NCBI GenBank assembly: GCA_009602735.1
Contig: WELA01013495.1
Span: 1-35,517, forward strand
Reading direction: 5' to 3'
DNA length: 35,517 nucleotides
Origin: Mesotaenium endlicherianum
Lineage: Eukaryota > Streptophyta > Zygnematophyceae > Zygnematales > Mesotaeniaceae
In this document: one piece after another, positions 1 to 10,853 of the stretch
How the letters are laid out: the number at the start of each line of letters is the position of its first letter
Numbering within the stretch: position 1 is the stretch's first letter
Position numbers and translations under genes: made by a program
The notes under the pieces: generated by a model
Told to the model about the DNA's origin: nothing
What the model saw: only the letters and a program-made list of their open reading frames with translations
Database searches by the model: none

Positions 1-229
1 TTGCTACTTGTTCAGCTTCTAGTCTGGCTATCTCCTCCTCAGCTTGCTGAGCTGCAACTGAGGCAATAGCAGTTGCCTCATCTGCTGCCTCCCTAGCTGC
101 AGTATCCGCTACTGCTTCCGAATAGATACGGTTTCCCGCTACATGGCTTTCCGCCTGGTTTTCGACATTCTCGTTATCCTGGTTCTCCATGTCTCGGGAG
201 TTGCTAGTTTGAGACCTTGTCCTTACCAT
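1..229 (-). CDS. Element E gag, N-terminal fragment running off the window
   Basis: Start of the capsid-type gag of a Ty3/gypsy element; the ATG is at 227-229 and the frame is open to the window edge. The protein begins MVRTRSQTSNSRDMENQ and becomes an Ala/Glu-rich probable helix. The same start occurs in C (ATG near 27610) and F (12730), so the family call rests on comparison inside the window. A primer site and an LTR lie directly upstream, as expected. Unlike C and F, E has CAA rather than TAA about 74 codons in, so this copy is the least damaged at that point. The rest of the element is outside the window. Confidence 0.8.
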   Translation of the reverse strand, partial: MVRTRSQTSNSRDMENQDNENVENQAESHVAGNRIYSEAVADTAAREAADEATAIASVAAQQAEEEIARLEAEQVA

Positions 230-250
230 ACAAAGAAGACTGTGATAACT

Positions 251-262
251 GCTCCGATACCA
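251..262 (-). promoter_or_regulatory. Primer binding site of element E
   Basis: On the minus strand this reads TGGTATCGGAGC, one base downstream of the LTR end. It is complementary to the 3' end of a tRNA resembling initiator Met. The same 12-mer occurs in F, A and B. Confidence 0.8.
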
Positions 263-263
263 C

Positions 264-1009
264 TGAAATGAATCGACTTACCAAATAGGCGATTAACAAT
301 TAATAAAGATCTTTATATCAGCAAGTAATCTTTATGGTATTTTCCGTTAACTGGTTAAACGGCAAAGGACAACACACTAGCAGTGAATAATACTCGTAAG
401 TCAAATGCGAGTAAACTAGCATCAATAATGCAAATCAGTAAACTCATACATAAGCAAGGTTAGAAGACAGTGCGTATCAATGGCTTCTCGCCTTGGATTC
501 AGATCTCTCTCAGTAAGCTGTACAAGAGAGTTGGCCTCGTTTCCGAATGCCGAACTCGAGAGCAATGCCTAGCATATGTACATGGAATGAGTTTACTGTT
601 CAACGGTCAGTGCGATGGCACCGCCTACCCGGGAGTTAACCACGTTGGTAGGACCTCGGTTAACCAAATCCACCGCCATCTCCCATCATCCCGAATAGCC
701 ATCCATCATGGGGATGTCATCTGGCCATTCATCTAGCAGGTGGTACTTAGATGCATATCAAGGCAGTTCGCTGCTACCGAGCACGGAAGTCAGCTGGCTG
801 TCAAAGAATGTGTCAGCAAGCTGACTTAAGTTGACTTCAGCCTGCTGCTTTTGGCCGAGTCATTAAACTGATAATTATGTAAAGTCCAGCAGACTGATTA
901 TTAACTAAAGTTCAGCAGACTGACTACTAACTAAAGTTCAGCAGGCTGAACTAAATTAACTATTATATTTAAATGAATATTATATCTACTAATATACTGA
1001 TTCATTACA
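264..1009 (-). repeat. 5' LTR of element E (second family, LTR copy 1)
   Basis: LTR of 746 bases with TG/CA ends (plus strand TGAAATGAATC to GATTCATTACA). Related LTRs lie at 2902-3619, 12063-12695, 12806-13518 and 27645-28359. It is the 5' LTR because primer site and gag adjoin its low-coordinate end. It is longer than its relatives because of an extra tandem unit in the U3 part. The dyad GTCAGC-AA-GCTGAC at 812-825 recurs in the other copies. E inserted into the accessory gene of D; the target duplication would be ATACG (1010-1014), but its partner is outside the window. Confidence 0.88.
883..960 (-). repeat. 26-base tandem repeats in U3 of the E LTR
   Basis: Units of 26 bases start at 883, 909 and 935 with the core AGTYCAGCAGRCTGA; the third is degenerate. 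Other LTR copies carry two. The repeats lie about 50-125 bases from the U3 end of the LTR, where enhancer repeats often occur. Confidence 0.7.
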
Positions 1010-1764
1010 ATACGGTGCCTTTAGGCGCGGGTGGTCAACAATTGACCACCGACCAACTCTGCTGACATGCACGAAACTTAGAAGTCGACAAGCTTTCATC
1101 CTTTGACCAATGGCCAAACAAAACGTATGGACCGCATTCTTCAGTAGTTCCTTAGGCATTATGTTAATCCTTGCCAAGACAATTGGGATACCCTCCTCTC
1201 AATTGCAAAGTTCGCCGTAAACAATGTTTACTAGAAAAGTGCCAAGGAGACATTGGTTTTCCTTAACAACGGACGCCACCCGCACACTCCGCTCACCCCA
1301 GTGATTCTTGGTGAGATGGGGGAGTTTTGCATGAGAGTTCCATGTGCACGCCAATTTGTCCATTCTCTACGAGAGGTGCACAAACAGGGAAAGCTGGCCT
1401 TAACCGCTGCCCGAGATTGGCATACATTCTCACGCTGCTTCCGCTGTTCCCCCACTGCTCACTGTTGCCTGTCCTCCTCAACCTTCCTATCCTCCTCAGC
1501 TATCCTAGCTTTGGCTTCCTTAGCTTTGTTGTCCTCCTCAATGTGCCTGAGTCTGTCCTCTTCTTCCTTCCTGGCTGTTTCCTCCTCTTCCTGCTTCTTC
1601 TGAGTCTCTCTCTCAAGTCGTAGACCATCCGACTCGCGTCCTGAGATTGAAGTTGCTTCAATGTCCTCCTCAAATTGTTGATACTGTTGTAGCATCTCCT
1701 CTGCCTTTCTCTTCTTCTTGAGTTTGTTCTTTTGCTTGGTCATCGTGCTCACATAAACCACCAT
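1010..1764 (-). pseudogene. Element D accessory gene downstream of pol, broken
   Basis: Function unknown. The readable part (1459-1764) starts MVVYVSTMTKQKNKLKKKRK or, more likely, at the internal MTKQ, and is about 100 residues very rich in Lys, Glu, Arg and Gln, a probable long coiled coil. After a stop at 1459 the frame is broken. A second readable piece at 1010-1177 (RINIMPKELLKNAVHTF) weakly resembles part of the folded domain of the accessory gene in C. It sits downstream of the chromodomain on the same strand, exactly as in C, so I take it as the same gene. The LTR of E begins inside it and removed the rest. Confidence 0.55.
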
Positions 1765-2138
1765 TCAATTATAGTATGGTAATAGGGTACAGGACAGTGG
1801 GGCAGAGTATAATAATAAAGCAAGAACATAGTAATAATGGCCTATTGATCCTGGTATATCTTGTGAGAGAAGTGTGAGAGAGTGGTAAAACTTGGACAGA
1901 GGTGTTTCTGTGAGTGTAACATTGTGAGTAAGTGAGTGTGAGAGCAATTGAGTGTGAGAAATGTATATGTAACGGCTGTTTCCTGTTTTTTGAAAAGCTG
2001 TCACACTCCCTCCAACTTAATTCAAGGCGGGTTGCCTGTCACATCTATCACTTAACTGTCACGTAACTGTCACATTCCCCTCCAACTTCAATGGAGACAG
2101 AACCTACTGTCACCTGTCCATGTCTACCGAAATGACAG
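1765..2138 (-). other. Spacer between pol and accessory gene in element D, with two polypurine-like motifs
   Basis: No gene seen. It is related to the spacer of C at 15258-15683. It holds two copies of the family's polypurine tract core: TTAAGTTGGAGGG on the minus strand at 2008-2020, and a one-mismatch copy at 2078-2090. Several CTGTCAC repeats surround them. Confidence 0.6.
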
Positions 2139-2622
2139 TTAAGGAGATCGACCACCTTCCCGAAGATAGAAACGTTTCAACGCATCTTCTGCGTTGACCA
2201 AATGGTCCTTAATTTCCCATGTGTCCCCAGATGCATCACATCCCTTCCATTTGACCAGGTACTTTATGACATATTTAGAGGTTCGACGAACAATTCGAGC
2301 TTTTAAAATCTCATCCACTTCATAATCCTCAGGGTCACCCTCTCGGACTGCGGGGGACCGGTCTCGGTTGGACAGGTAATCGATCTGAGAACAGTGTGTC
2401 ACCTTTAATGTATGTTCCAAAATAAGATACATTAATGTCTGGGTGCCCCTTATATCCCGCTGACATGTTCAATTTATAAGCATTCTGCCCGACTCCGTGT
2501 ACCACCGAATATGGACAAACCTAAACTAGACCGAGCTTTTTCTTGACCACCCCAAGAAGGTACAGGTGTTGAGAATGCAGTTTGACCAGGTCACCCTTAT
2601 AAAATTTCAGTTCTCGACGATT
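2139..2622 (-). pseudogene. Element D pol 3' end: integrase C-terminus and chromodomain
   Basis: The last part of a Ty3/gypsy pol. The open stretch 2139-2432 holds a complete chromodomain: YEVDEILKAR, then YLVKWKGCD, then TWEIKDHL. In chromoviruses this domain follows the integrase and is thought to steer integration to marked chromatin. Upstream (2433-2622) the integrase tail aligns with C in broken frames, with a stop replacing the Trp of the GPxW region and later frameshifts. Similarity to C ends near 2622, so D is truncated on its 5' side. The chromodomain itself is better preserved than in C, where a stop interrupts it. Confidence 0.75.
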
Positions 2623-2901
2623 GTCGCAACGGAGACTGTCGGACGAGGCTAGGCATCGGTACACCTAAGGAGGACATAGACACACACCACAAGGACCTAG
2701 GATTGACTGACCTACGTGCTGTGGGCAAAAACCCCCCCTATTAGGGGGAAAAGCCCACAGCTTATGAGTTGTAAATGAGAAAAGAATGCTAGAGGTATGG
2801 ATTGGGGACTAAAGGGCAGCTAGGCAACAAGATACTAAGGAAAAAATGAATTGTGAAACCGCATGAAGAAACTGGAGCGACGTAGGCTACCTTAAACTAA
2901 C
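2623..2901. other. Unassigned spacer between elements D and H
   Basis: No coding frame or repeat shared with the rest of the window was found here, except the hairpin at 2718-2761. The left end is where similarity to pol of C stops; the right end is the first base of an LTR. Confidence 0.4.
2718..2761. repeat. 44-base hairpin with two nested stems
   Basis: Outer arms GCTGTGGGC (2718-2726) and GCCCACAGC (2753-2761) are perfect over 9 bases. Inside is a CCCCC/GGGGG stem (2734-2738 with 2744-2748) around a short AT loop, separated from the outer stem by A-runs on both sides. Function unknown. Confidence 0.8.
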
Positions 2902-3619
2902 TGAAATGAATCGACTTATCAAATAAGTGATTAACAATAAATGAAGATCTTTATATTAGCAAGTAATCTTTATGGTATTTTCTGTTAATTGATTAAACAG
3001 CAAAGGACAACACACTAGCAGTGGACAATACTCGCGAGTCAAATGCAAGTAAACTAGCATCAATAATGCAATCAGTAAACTCATATATAAGCAAGGCTAG
3101 GAGACAGTGCATATCAATGGCTTCTCGCCTTGGATTCAGATGCCTCTCAGTAAGCAGTACAAGAGAGTTGGCCTCGTTTTCAAATGCCGAACTCGAGAGC
3201 AATGTCTAGCATATGTACATGGAATGAGTTTACTGTTCAACGGCAAGTGCGATGGCACCGCCTACCCGAGAGTTAACCACGTTGGTAGAATCCCGATTAA
3301 CCAAATCCACCGCCATCTCCCATCATCCCGAATCGCCATCCATCCTAAGGATGTCATCTGACCATTCATCTAGCACACCACACTTAGATGCATATCTAGG
3401 CAGTTCGCTGCTACCGAGTACGGAAGTCAGCTAGTTGTCAAAGAATGTGTCAGCAAGCTGACCTAAGTTGACTTCAGCCTGCTGCTCCCGGCTGAGTCAT
3501 TAAACTGATTATTTTATAAGTCCAGCAGACTCAATATTAACTAAAGTTGAGCAGGCTGAACTTATTTAACTATTATATTTAAATGAATATTATATCTACC
3601 AATATCCTGATTCATTACA
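2902..3619 (-). repeat. 3' LTR of element H (second family, LTR copy 2)
   Basis: LTR of 718 bases from TGAAATGAATC to GATTCATTACA. Its high-coordinate end is followed by a polypurine tract, so it is the 3' LTR of a minus-strand element lying to the right. Only 46 bases of that element's interior remain before element A begins at 3666. Confidence 0.85.
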
Positions 3620-3634
3620 ATCCCTCCAACTTAA
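3620..3634 (-). promoter_or_regulatory. Polypurine tract of element H
   Basis: The minus strand reads TTAAGTTGGAGGGAT directly next to the LTR, as in C at 13519-13533. It would prime plus-strand DNA synthesis. Confidence 0.7.
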
Positions 3635-3665
3635 CAGGTTTTCGCCTCGACAACACTAACGTTGG

Positions 3666-4145
3666 TGTAGTGAAACAGATAGATAAAGTACTTAGTAAGA
3701 CAAGGATCTTTGAACACAAGTGGTAGCTTCTTGAAAGAGAGATGGCTTCTTGATAGTTAATATATTTCTGGACTTTGGCAAGTACAAGAGTGATTCTGGA
3801 ATGTCTTTCTATGTTCCAGCTCTCGTTTATATATTTGCTACATGAGTAATTTCTAGGAAGGTGCATGTTGATGTGATGGCACCCAACACATCCCAAAACT
3901 TGCCACCTCTTTCTAGAATAATGTACACATGTCCTTTTGACCTGAAAATGGCACATTTGACTTTTGCCACATGGAGTTCTTCTAGGTCCTTCCTTTAACT
4001 TCGAAAATGCCTTAGAAGGTTCAAAGGACATGAACCAAGTCACTAGAGTATCTATTCACACTTGACTCCACACAATACTACTCCAATATATTCAAAAGCA
4101 TTGAAATACATGCAAACTAAATATATTATAACTCAAATCACTACA
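3666..4145 (-). repeat. 3' LTR of element A
   Basis: LTR of 480 bases with TGTAG/CTACA ends. Compared with the 5' LTR (502 bases) it lacks 22 bases near the U5 end. Confidence 0.9.
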
Positions 4146-5074
4146 TCACCTCCCCGATAGAAAACGCGACGTCTCGGCGCGTCAAGTCAGGTCTTACACA
4201 TGTGGAGCAGACTAGTCAACAGTTTCAAGTCAGATGCCACACATGTGAAAAGGACTAATCAAAGGTGCCAAGTCAGGTGCTACACATGTAAGGTAGACTA
4301 GGCAAGGTCGTAAGTGGTGTGACCTTATTGGCTAGCCTACTCCTTGATGATAAAGAAAATTGTACAAGTTGGCCCAGAATCTGCCACAAATTCAAAAATT
4401 CATAGCGTCCACAGAATTACTCCAAATCTAAAAATTTGAGTGCCAGACAAATTGCGTTAAAGAACTCTACCGTGTCACCAAATTTGAGAGCATTCTAATT
4501 TCTGGAGTGTCGTTGAGAGCTGAAAGAGTAGGCACCTTTCCAAATCTGTGCAGAAACTTCTGAAAATCATAAGTCCTTCTATGCTTCTCCAAATTCTGCA
4601 AACTAAGTCTCAAACTAGGTGTTGTAAGATGTTCTACCAGAGTCTTGAGTTTCAGAGCATTCCAAGTTCAGGAGAGGGCACAATGTCAGAAGGCATATTC
4701 TGCCCTAACAATGCTAGCAGCCTGACCCCCTTCTACTTAGAGCATCATCTCTCTTACCAGTGCTCCAAATTGAGCAAACTTGGACTCTAAATAAATGGCT
4801 ACTCATGGACTACAGCCAAGTAGATTTTCAGGATTTATCATGCGGAGACCTATCACCAGTAGCAGTTTTAGTTTTCTGTCCAGAAACTGCGAGAAGAGAA
4901 GAGAGTCTAATGTCAATTTTTCCTCTTTCTTGTTCTTGCAGGCTGCCTCCAAGGGGTCTTCTGCTGCTTCTTGATGGTGGCAGGCTGCCTCCCTGAAGCT
5001 GACGGGCTTCTAGTAGAGAGACTTGGGGCTGGTCAAAGATGGGGGTGGGCGGCATGGAAGCGCTTCAACTTTCT
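4146..5074 (-). other. Element A 3' noncoding region with polypurine tract and triplicated repeat
   Basis: About 930 bases between the pol stop and the 3' LTR. The polypurine tract is the complement of 4146-4155. Next to it (about 4170-4300) lie three imperfect copies of a roughly 43-base unit centred on ACATGT, matching 25592-25720 of B. The part nearest pol (about 4990-5074) corresponds to the coding tail that B still has after the chromodomain. Confidence 0.6.
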
Positions 5075-8000
5075 CTAAACTTTGTCAAGGTAGTGCGCCG
5101 CCACCCAACTATTTTCCGAATCTGGATATCCTTTCCACTTGATCAAGTATTGCTGCTGTCTCCTGAAATTTTTCATAGCCACTATGTCTTCCACTTCGTA
5201 CTCCAAATGATCATCCACTATTGTTGGGGCTGGTGGGGTTGTCACACGTCCTGGGAACTTGTTGTCGGGTTGCACATATGGCTTGAAGAGGGAAGCGTGG
5301 AATACGGGGTCGATGTGCATAGTCTGGGGAAGTTCTAGCTTGAAAGCAACGGGGTTGACTTGCTGGATAATCTTGAAGGGTCCCAAATACTTGGGAGAGA
5401 ACTTGCTGCCGGCAGGCCTGTTGTTCAGGGAAATGTTCTTGGATGATAGTAACACGTTGTCACCCACTCTGTACGTAATTTCTCTTCTGGATCTGTTCGC
5501 CACTCTTGCTTGAGCATCTTGCGCGTGTTGTAGAGCTTTCTTCGCTGCTGTAAGGGCTGCTTCTAATGTCTCCATAAAATCTGTGGCTGCAGGTACTTCA
5601 TCATGGCCAGCCGTGAAGCTCAGTGGCGTGGTCGGATGGAAGCCATAGTTGAGGAAGAATGGGGACTCTTGGGTAGAGGCCTGCGTAGTGTTGTTGTAGG
5701 CAAACTCGAGGGGGGTCAAGTACATGTCCCAGTCTTGCTCGAGGGTAGACACGTAGGCCTTTAGAGAGGTCTTTAGGGTACGATTCATACGCTCGGTTTG
5801 CCCATCTGATTGTGGGTGGTAGGCAGTAGACATATCCAGCGATGTACCCAAGTTCTTGAAGAGATTTTTCCAGAAATGGCTTGTGAATCTTGGATCTCTA
5901 TCTGACACAATTCTTGATGGTAGTCCATGGAGTCGGAAGATGTTGTCAAAGATGAGTCTTGCAAGTTGTGGTGCTGTAGCCTTAGTCGTCGTGGGAATAA
6001 AATGAGCCATCTTGGTAAGTCTGTCCACCACCGTGAGTATTGCATTATGGCCTCGAGGTGTCACGGGCAAGTCCACGATAAGGTCCATTGAGATGTCCGT
6101 CCATTGTCTTTCGGGGATTGGTAGTGGTTGGAGGAGTCCTCCCGCCTTTTGCGATGATGGCTTGATTCTTTGGCATGTGTCACAGCTCCTGCAGTACTCC
6201 TTGACTTGCTTAGACATGCCTGGCCAACAATAAGTCCTAGCTAGAACGCCCGTGGTCCTTAGGATTCCAAAGTGTCCTCCAAGAGGGTTGTCGTGTGCTT
6301 CTCGTAGAAGCAAGAGCCGGAGGTCTAAGTCATTAGGAACACATCTCTGGCCCGTATCTTGCCTCACCCAATAATTGCCTTCTTGCTTCTTGCATGGGTC
6401 CAAGGCTGCTTCTCCGTTCTTGTAGTAAGGGTCTCTTTCATAGGCGGCTGAAAATCGAGCTTCCAGATCTGTCTTCAGGGATACCATCACTGCATTTAAT
6501 TGCAGTCTTGAGAGGGGGTCAGCCGGGTTTGTCTTGCCGGGCTGGTACTGAATCGTGATGTTGTATTGTTGCAAGTATCCGCTCCATCTTGCTTGTCTCC
6601 TTGAGAGATACGGCTGCGTCTGGAGGTGCTTTAACGCCTCGTGGTCCGTGGTGACCAGTACTTTGCGTCCTTCAACGTAGCAGCGCCAAACCTTCAAGGC
6701 ATGTACAATCGCCAATGCCTCTCGCTCCGTGGTTGTATAATTTTGCTCGGCTGGATTTAGCTTCCTTGACTCGTAGGCGATGGGCTGCAGTCCCTTGCCT
6801 TGGTCTTGAAGCAGGATTGCTCCTATTGCATAGGAAGATGCATCGGTGATGACGTGGAAGGGCCAATCTGGGTTTGGACTTGGGAGTGTGAGCACCGGGG
6901 ATGTGGTCAATCTTCGCTTTAACTCTTGAAATGCCTCTTCCTCTTTCTCGGTCCATGTATATAGCCTGTCCTTCTTGAGTAGATCTGTCAGGGGGGCTGC
7001 TATGTGCGAGAAGCCTTGGATGAATTTTCTGTACCAATTGGCAAATCCCAAGAATGACTGGAGTTCTTTCTTGGTCGTGGGGGTTGGCCATTCCTCCACC
7101 ACCGTGGTCTTCTTGGGGTCTATCTTGATGCCATCAGCAGTCACGTGGAGACCTAGGAACTCCACTTCTTGTTTGGCAAACTCGCATTTTGACTCCTTCG
7201 CAAACAGCTTGTTTTGCTTCAATACTTCAAGGACTTCTTTCAAGTGTCTCGCATGCTCTTCAAGGGTCTTGCTGTAGATAAGGATGTCATCGATGAATAC
7301 CACCACAAATCTGTCCAACATGGGCTGAAATATGGTGTTCATCATAGTCATGAAAGTTGCTGGCGCGTTGGTGAGTCCAAATGGCAGGACCATGAACTCA
7401 AAATGTCCATATCTTGTCCTGAATGCCGTCTTCTCTATGTCCGGTTCTGCGATGCGAATCTGGTGGTAGCCGCTCCGTAAGTCAATCTTCGTGAAGTACT
7501 TGGCTCCAACCAGCCGGTCCATGAGCTCATCCATGCGCGGCAGCGGGTATCGATTCTTGATGGTGATCTTGTTGAGGGCGCGATAGTCCACACACATCCT
7601 CAAGGTACCATCTTTCTTCTTGACAAATAGCACCGGGGCTCCAAATGGCGACTTGCTAGGTCGAATGAAGCCATGCTCCAGTAGCTCCTTGATTTGCTTC
7701 TTGACTTCGTCTAGCTCCGTGTATGACATTTTGAACGTAGGCCGAGAGATGGGCTTGCTTCCGGGCTCCAACTCTATCTTGTGGTCTACGAATCTTTTGG
7801 GGGGTAGGCCCTTGGGCAATTCCGGGGAGAACACTTCTTTGTAGTCCTCAAAGACTTCTTGTATCTCCTTGGGAACGGGGCTGCCTTCTTGACTCTCGAT
7901 GTCTTTCTTGATGTCTTTTGGCGTGATCAAGGCCAAAAGAAGCTCGTGTCCCTTCCTCACAAGTCTCTTGAGTTGGAGGGCGGACAATAGTATCTCGTGT

Positions 8001-8578
8001 GCCGGCTTCTGGATGTCTTGGGTCTGGATATTCTGGATTGCGCGCAAAATACAGATTCTTGAAGTGATGTCATTCTTGATCTTGATAGTACCGGTCCTCC
8101 AATCAACTTGGGGGTTGTGCTTGGTCAACCAAGGCGTCCCTAGGATGACGTCGTACTTGCCCAATTGCATGGGGGAGAACACTACTCTATCCTTGAAGGA
8201 CTTGATAGAGAGTGCCAAGGGGTACGTCTTCTTGGAAGGGGTAGTATAGGAGAATCCATCGGGCATCATAATCTCCTCGTCGTGGTCAAGAGTTCGCATA
8301 GTAATACCGTGCTTGGTGGCAAAATCTGCAGCAATGAAGTTGCCTTGAGCTCCGCTATCCACCAAGATGTGGACCTTCTCTCCTCCAAGGTAACCTCTCA
8401 AACTCATTGGGGCTGGAACGTCGTCTTCAACGGGGGTCTCCACCTCACTTGGCGTGTTGCCTTCTCGTGAAGTGGGTCTTGGGGTGGTAGGCTCCTGGCC
8501 TACCGGCGCTGTCCGTTTTTTGACAACTTTTTGGGGCATGAAAGTGCACGATGGCCCTTTTCCTTGCAATAGAAGCAT
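5075..8578 (-). CDS. pol: Element A Pol: protease, reverse transcriptase, RNase H, integrase, chromodomain
   Basis: Pol polyprotein that copies element RNA into DNA and integrates it. Readable from 8578 for 1167 residues: protease DSG near residue 74, RT motif A (DLRSGYHQI) near 366 and FIDD near 428, RNase H TDAS near 579, integrase zinc region with CxxCxxC near 796, catalytic Asp 832, Asp 893 and Glu 929 (D-D-35-E), then a chromodomain from about 1127. It should be made by -1 frameshifting from gag (overlap 8500-8578). It ends at TAG (5075-5077) right after the chromodomain, where B has CAG; A therefore lacks the basic C-terminal tail of B (about 54 residues). All catalytic residues remain, so it may still be active. 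Confidence 0.93.
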   Translation of the reverse strand: MLLLQGKGPSCTFMPQKVVKKRTAPVGQEPTTPRPTSREGNTPSEVETPVEDDVPAPMSLRGYLGGEKVHILVDSGAQGNFIAADFATKHGITMRTLDHDEEIMMPDGFSYTTPSKKTYPLALSIKSFKDRVVFSPMQLGKYDVILGTPWLTKHNPQVDWRTGTIKIKNDITSRICILRAIQNIQTQDIQKPAHEILLSALQLKRLVRKGHELLLALITPKDIKKDIESQEGSPVPKEIQEVFEDYKEVFSPELPKGLPPKRFVDHKIELEPGSKPISRPTFKMSYTELDEVKKQIKELLEHGFIRPSKSPFGAPVLFVKKKDGTLRMCVDYRALNKITIKNRYPLPRMDELMDRLVGAKYFTKIDLRSGYHQIRIAEPDIEKTAFRTRYGHFEFMVLPFGLTNAPATFMTMMNTIFQPMLDRFVVVFIDDILIYSKTLEEHARHLKEVLEVLKQNKLFAKESKCEFAKQEVEFLGLHVTADGIKIDPKKTTVVEEWPTPTTKKELQSFLGFANWYRKFIQGFSHIAAPLTDLLKKDRLYTWTEKEEEAFQELKRRLTTSPVLTLPSPNPDWPFHVITDASSYAIGAILLQDQGKGLQPIAYESRKLNPAEQNYTTTEREALAIVHALKVWRCYVEGRKVLVTTDHEALKHLQTQPYLSRRQARWSGYLQQYNITIQYQPGKTNPADPLSRLQLNAVMVSLKTDLEARFSAAYERDPYYKNGEAALDPCKKQEGNYWVRQDTGQRCVPNDLDLRLLLLREAHDNPLGGHFGILRTTGVLARTYCWPGMSKQVKEYCRSCDTCQRIKPSSQKAGGLLQPLPIPERQWTDISMDLIVDLPVTPRGHNAILTVVDRLTKMAHFIPTTTKATAPQLARLIFDNIFRLHGLPSRIVSDRDPRFTSHFWKNLFKNLGTSLDMSTAYHPQSDGQTERMNRTLKTSLKAYVSTLEQDWDMYLTPLEFAYNNTTQASTQESPFFLNYGFHPTTPLSFTAGHDEVPAATDFMETLEAALTAAKKALQHAQDAQARVANRSRREITYRVGDNVLLSSKNISLNNRPAGSKFSPKYLGPFKIIQQVNPVAFKLELPQTMHIDPVFHASLFKPYVQPDNKFPGRVTTPPAPTIVDDHLEYEVEDIVAMKNFRRQQQYLIKWKGYPDSENSWVAAHYLDKV
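8486..8521 (-). promoter_or_regulatory. Gag-pol -1 frameshift signal of element A
   Basis: Minus-strand slippery heptamer AAAAAAC (complement of 8515-8521) in the frame A AAA AAC, then after 10 bases a hairpin with arms GGTAGGC and GCCTACC (8486-8504), which contains the gag stop. It is identical in layout to B. Confidence 0.75.
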
Positions 8579-9705
8579 AGTCCAGCCGTCATGAGAGCTT
8601 CTTTTTCAGCCGGGGAGAGTCTTGCTTTCACTCCTTGCTGGTTTCTTGCATCATAAGTGTCATTGGAGGGTCTTCCACTCTTCCGGGCAGCCGCGGGGTC
8701 CCTTTTAATAACTCCGATTTCCATGGGTGTGGGTCCAGATTCGGATGTGGAAGGGGCTGCGTACACCCGCGTCGTCGGTACCCGTGAAGATGAAGGCACG
8801 GAGTGCTTGAAATCCAAGGTATCCACCTTTTGGGCCACTTCAATGATCTTTGAGAAGTCCGTCAAGTCGCGTAACTCCACTTCCTTTGCCACCTTGGGTT
8901 TGAGGCCAAAGATGTAACGGTCAATCTTCTCCTCGAGAGACATGTTGGGGATCTCAAGAGTGAGGGCGTGAAATCTGGATGTATACTCTTGAACGGACGT
9001 CGTTTGCTTGAGATGGTGGAGCTTTCCTCGGGCAATCTTCTCCGCATTGATGGGCATGAATTGCTTCTTGAGGGCCTCACGAAAATCTGCCCATCTTGCA
9101 TATGATGGTGGGGGCTCTTGGCCGAGCATGGGGTGCGCCATAGCTTGATATATAGCCGCTTGATAGTTACGCCACCATGATGTTGCTGCTCCTCTAAGTA
9201 AGGTAACGGCAAAGGGAACGTAGTCCTCCTCGGGTACTTCAAGGAACGCGAGGTACGTCTCCACTTGGTAGAGCCATAAATTCAGGTTGGCACCTTTCCC
9301 GGGGTTGAAAGTGTCGGGTTTGCCGGGCTTGATGAGTTTCCTTGCTCTCGTTGGCTCTTGTGGAGGCGCTTGAGCCGGGGCTGGATTTTGAGCATTGCTC
9401 GCAATAGGGGCAACCATGGCAGCCATAGCTTCTCTTGACGCTTGCACGGTTGCTTCATAGGTGGCCAAGCCCACTTGGTTGTGGACGGTCATTAGGAAGG
9501 CTGCCCACTCATTTGCGGGAACTCCTTGTGGTGGGGTTAACTTTGCTATAGCAGTTGCCACGGGATTTGACGGTGCTCCTCCTTGTGGTGCTTCTTGTTG
9601 TTGCAGATTTCCTTGAGTAGGCTCTCCCATCGGCGCTGGAGGAGGGTGTCTTGGAGAAGAAGGGCTTCCTTTGAAAGCTTGCTGTTGGTCTTGAGGATCG
9701 GCCAT
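8500..9705 (-). CDS. gag: Element A Gag capsid/nucleocapsid protein
   Basis: Structural protein that packages element RNA into particles. It has 401 residues from the ATG at 9705, just downstream of the primer site. There is a Pro/Gln-rich N-terminus, a retrotransposon gag domain (roughly residues 100-250, with [18 protein letters not shown] and a conserved [12 protein letters not shown] stretch), and one CCHC zinc knuckle ([14 protein letters not shown]) near the end. B has a 25-residue tandem duplication in the N-terminal region that A lacks. The frame is intact. Confidence 0.93.
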   Translation of the reverse strand: MADPQDQQQAFKGSPSSPRHPPPAPMGEPTQGNLQQQEAPQGGAPSNPVATAIAKLTPPQGVPANEWAAFLMTVHNQVGLATYEATVQASREAMAAMVAPIASNAQNPAPAQAPPQEPTRARKLIKPGKPDTFNPGKGANLNLWLYQVETYLAFLEVPEEDYVPFAVTLLRGAATSWWRNYQAAIYQAMAHPMLGQEPPPSYARWADFREALKKQFMPINAEKIARGKLHHLKQTTSVQEYTSRFHALTLEIPNMSLEEKIDRYIFGLKPKVAKEVELRDLTDFSKIIEVAQKVDTLDFKHSVPSSSRVPTTRVYAAPSTSESGPTPMEIGVIKRDPAAARKSGRPSNDTYDARNQQGVKARLSPAEKEALMTAGLCFYCKEKGHRALSCPKKLSKNGQRR

Positions 9706-9729
9706 CTTCTTGTGCTATCAAAGTGCCTA

Positions 9730-9741
9730 GCTCCGATACCA
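9730..9741 (-). promoter_or_regulatory. Primer binding site of element A
   Basis: The minus strand reads TGGTATCGGAGC one base after the 5' LTR, complementary to an initiator-Met-like tRNA end. Confidence 0.8.
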
Positions 9742-9742
9742 C

Positions 9743-10244
9743 TGTAGTGAAACAGATAGATAACGCACTTAGTGAAATATGATTCTTTATCTATTCAAGA
9801 CAAGGATCTTTGAACACAAAGGGTACCTTCTTGAAAGAGAGATGGCTTTTTGAAAGTTAATATATTTCTGGATTTTGGCAAGTACAAGAGTGATTCTGGA
9901 ATGTCTTTCTATGTTCTAGCTCTTGTTTATATACGTGCTACATGAATGATTTCTAGGAAGGTGCATGTTGATGTGATGGCACCCAACACATCCCAAAACT
10001 TGCCATCTCTTTCTAGAATAATGTACACATGTCCTTTTGACCTAAAAATGGCACATTTGACTTTTGCCACATGGAGTTCTTCTAGGTCCTTCCTCTAACT
10101 TGGAAAATGCCTTAGAAGGTTCAAAGGACATGAACCAAGTCACTAGAGTATCTATTCACACTTGACCCCACACAATTCTACTCCAATATATTCAAAAATA
10201 TTAAAATACATGCAAACTAATATATTATAACTCAAATCACTACA
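9743..10244 (-). repeat. 5' LTR of element A
   Basis: LTR of 502 bases, TGTAGTGATTTGAG to GTTTCACTACA on the minus strand, closely matching the 503-base LTRs of B. It should carry the promoter for A. The U3 dyad that is perfect in B has one mismatch here. Confidence 0.92.
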
Positions 10245-10627
10245 TATATGGTGGAATCCTGTCATATTTGGAAACCTCCAGTCATTGTCGCAACTGTTAG
10301 CTTATGGGCAAATTACAAAACTACACCCACAACTTTACAATTTGATGAAATTCAAAATTCACATGTACTCGAGATAGTTGAACACTCGAAGGTATAACCC
10401 CTAGAACTTAGACATCATCAATATCCAGTTTCACTTCAAGAGAGCAGAAGCAGAAGGAAGGAGAACAAACAAAAGAGTATGCAACTATACAAGATTACAG
10501 AAGTCATGAAGATAGTCGTTGCAGTGCATTTACATAGTGCTGCGAGGTGTTACGCGCAAATTCCATTGACATATTCGTTTCAGGGCGATTCATCATAGAG
10601 CTACTCAAAAATTCCATCTTCACGCTC
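10245..10627. other. Unassigned spacer between elements A and G
   Basis: 383 AT-rich bases. I see no coding frame, RNA gene or repeat shared with the rest of the window. It does not continue the interior of H, which flanks the other side of A. Confidence 0.4.
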
Positions 10628-10745
10628 TGTAACATTTCTGCAAAACGTTCTAACTTCTCAAAATCTTTTCCTCGGTATCCAAGGAATTTTTGAGAATAGA
10701 GAAAAGAAAATATCTAACTCCTGATATGTTCCCTAAGTCCGAGAG

Positions 10746-10810
<65 letters not shown>

Positions 10811-10811
10811 N

Positions 10812-10853
<42 letters not shown>

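Larger units (their letters stand above)
3666..10244 (-). mobile_element. Element A: near-complete Ty3/gypsy chromodomain retrotransposon
   Basis: A 6579-base element with LTRs at 9743-10244 (5') and 3666-4145 (3'), primer site, gag, pol in the -1 frame, and polypurine tract. Proteins are almost identical to those of B, so A and B are one recently active family. Differences from B: a stop just after the chromodomain, one copy instead of two of a gag repeat, and a 22-base deletion in the 3' LTR. The flanking five bases (GTTGG at 3661-3665 and TATAT at 10245-10249) do not match, so no target duplication is visible. This suggests recombination or rearrangement after insertion. Confidence 0.92.

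Noticed and set aside
470..736. Open frames within the second family's LTRs (also near 3107, 12406, 13034 and 27765)
   Set aside because: They recur only because the LTR recurs, change frame between copies and match no coding pattern.
4548..4996. Short plus-strand frames in the 3' noncoding region of A and their counterparts in B
   Set aside because: Antisense to the element, no start context or domain, and explained by overall identity of A and B.
10748..10848. GA tract considered as a repeat array such as CRISPR
   Set aside because: A simple dinucleotide microsatellite without spacers, in a eukaryotic retroelement.
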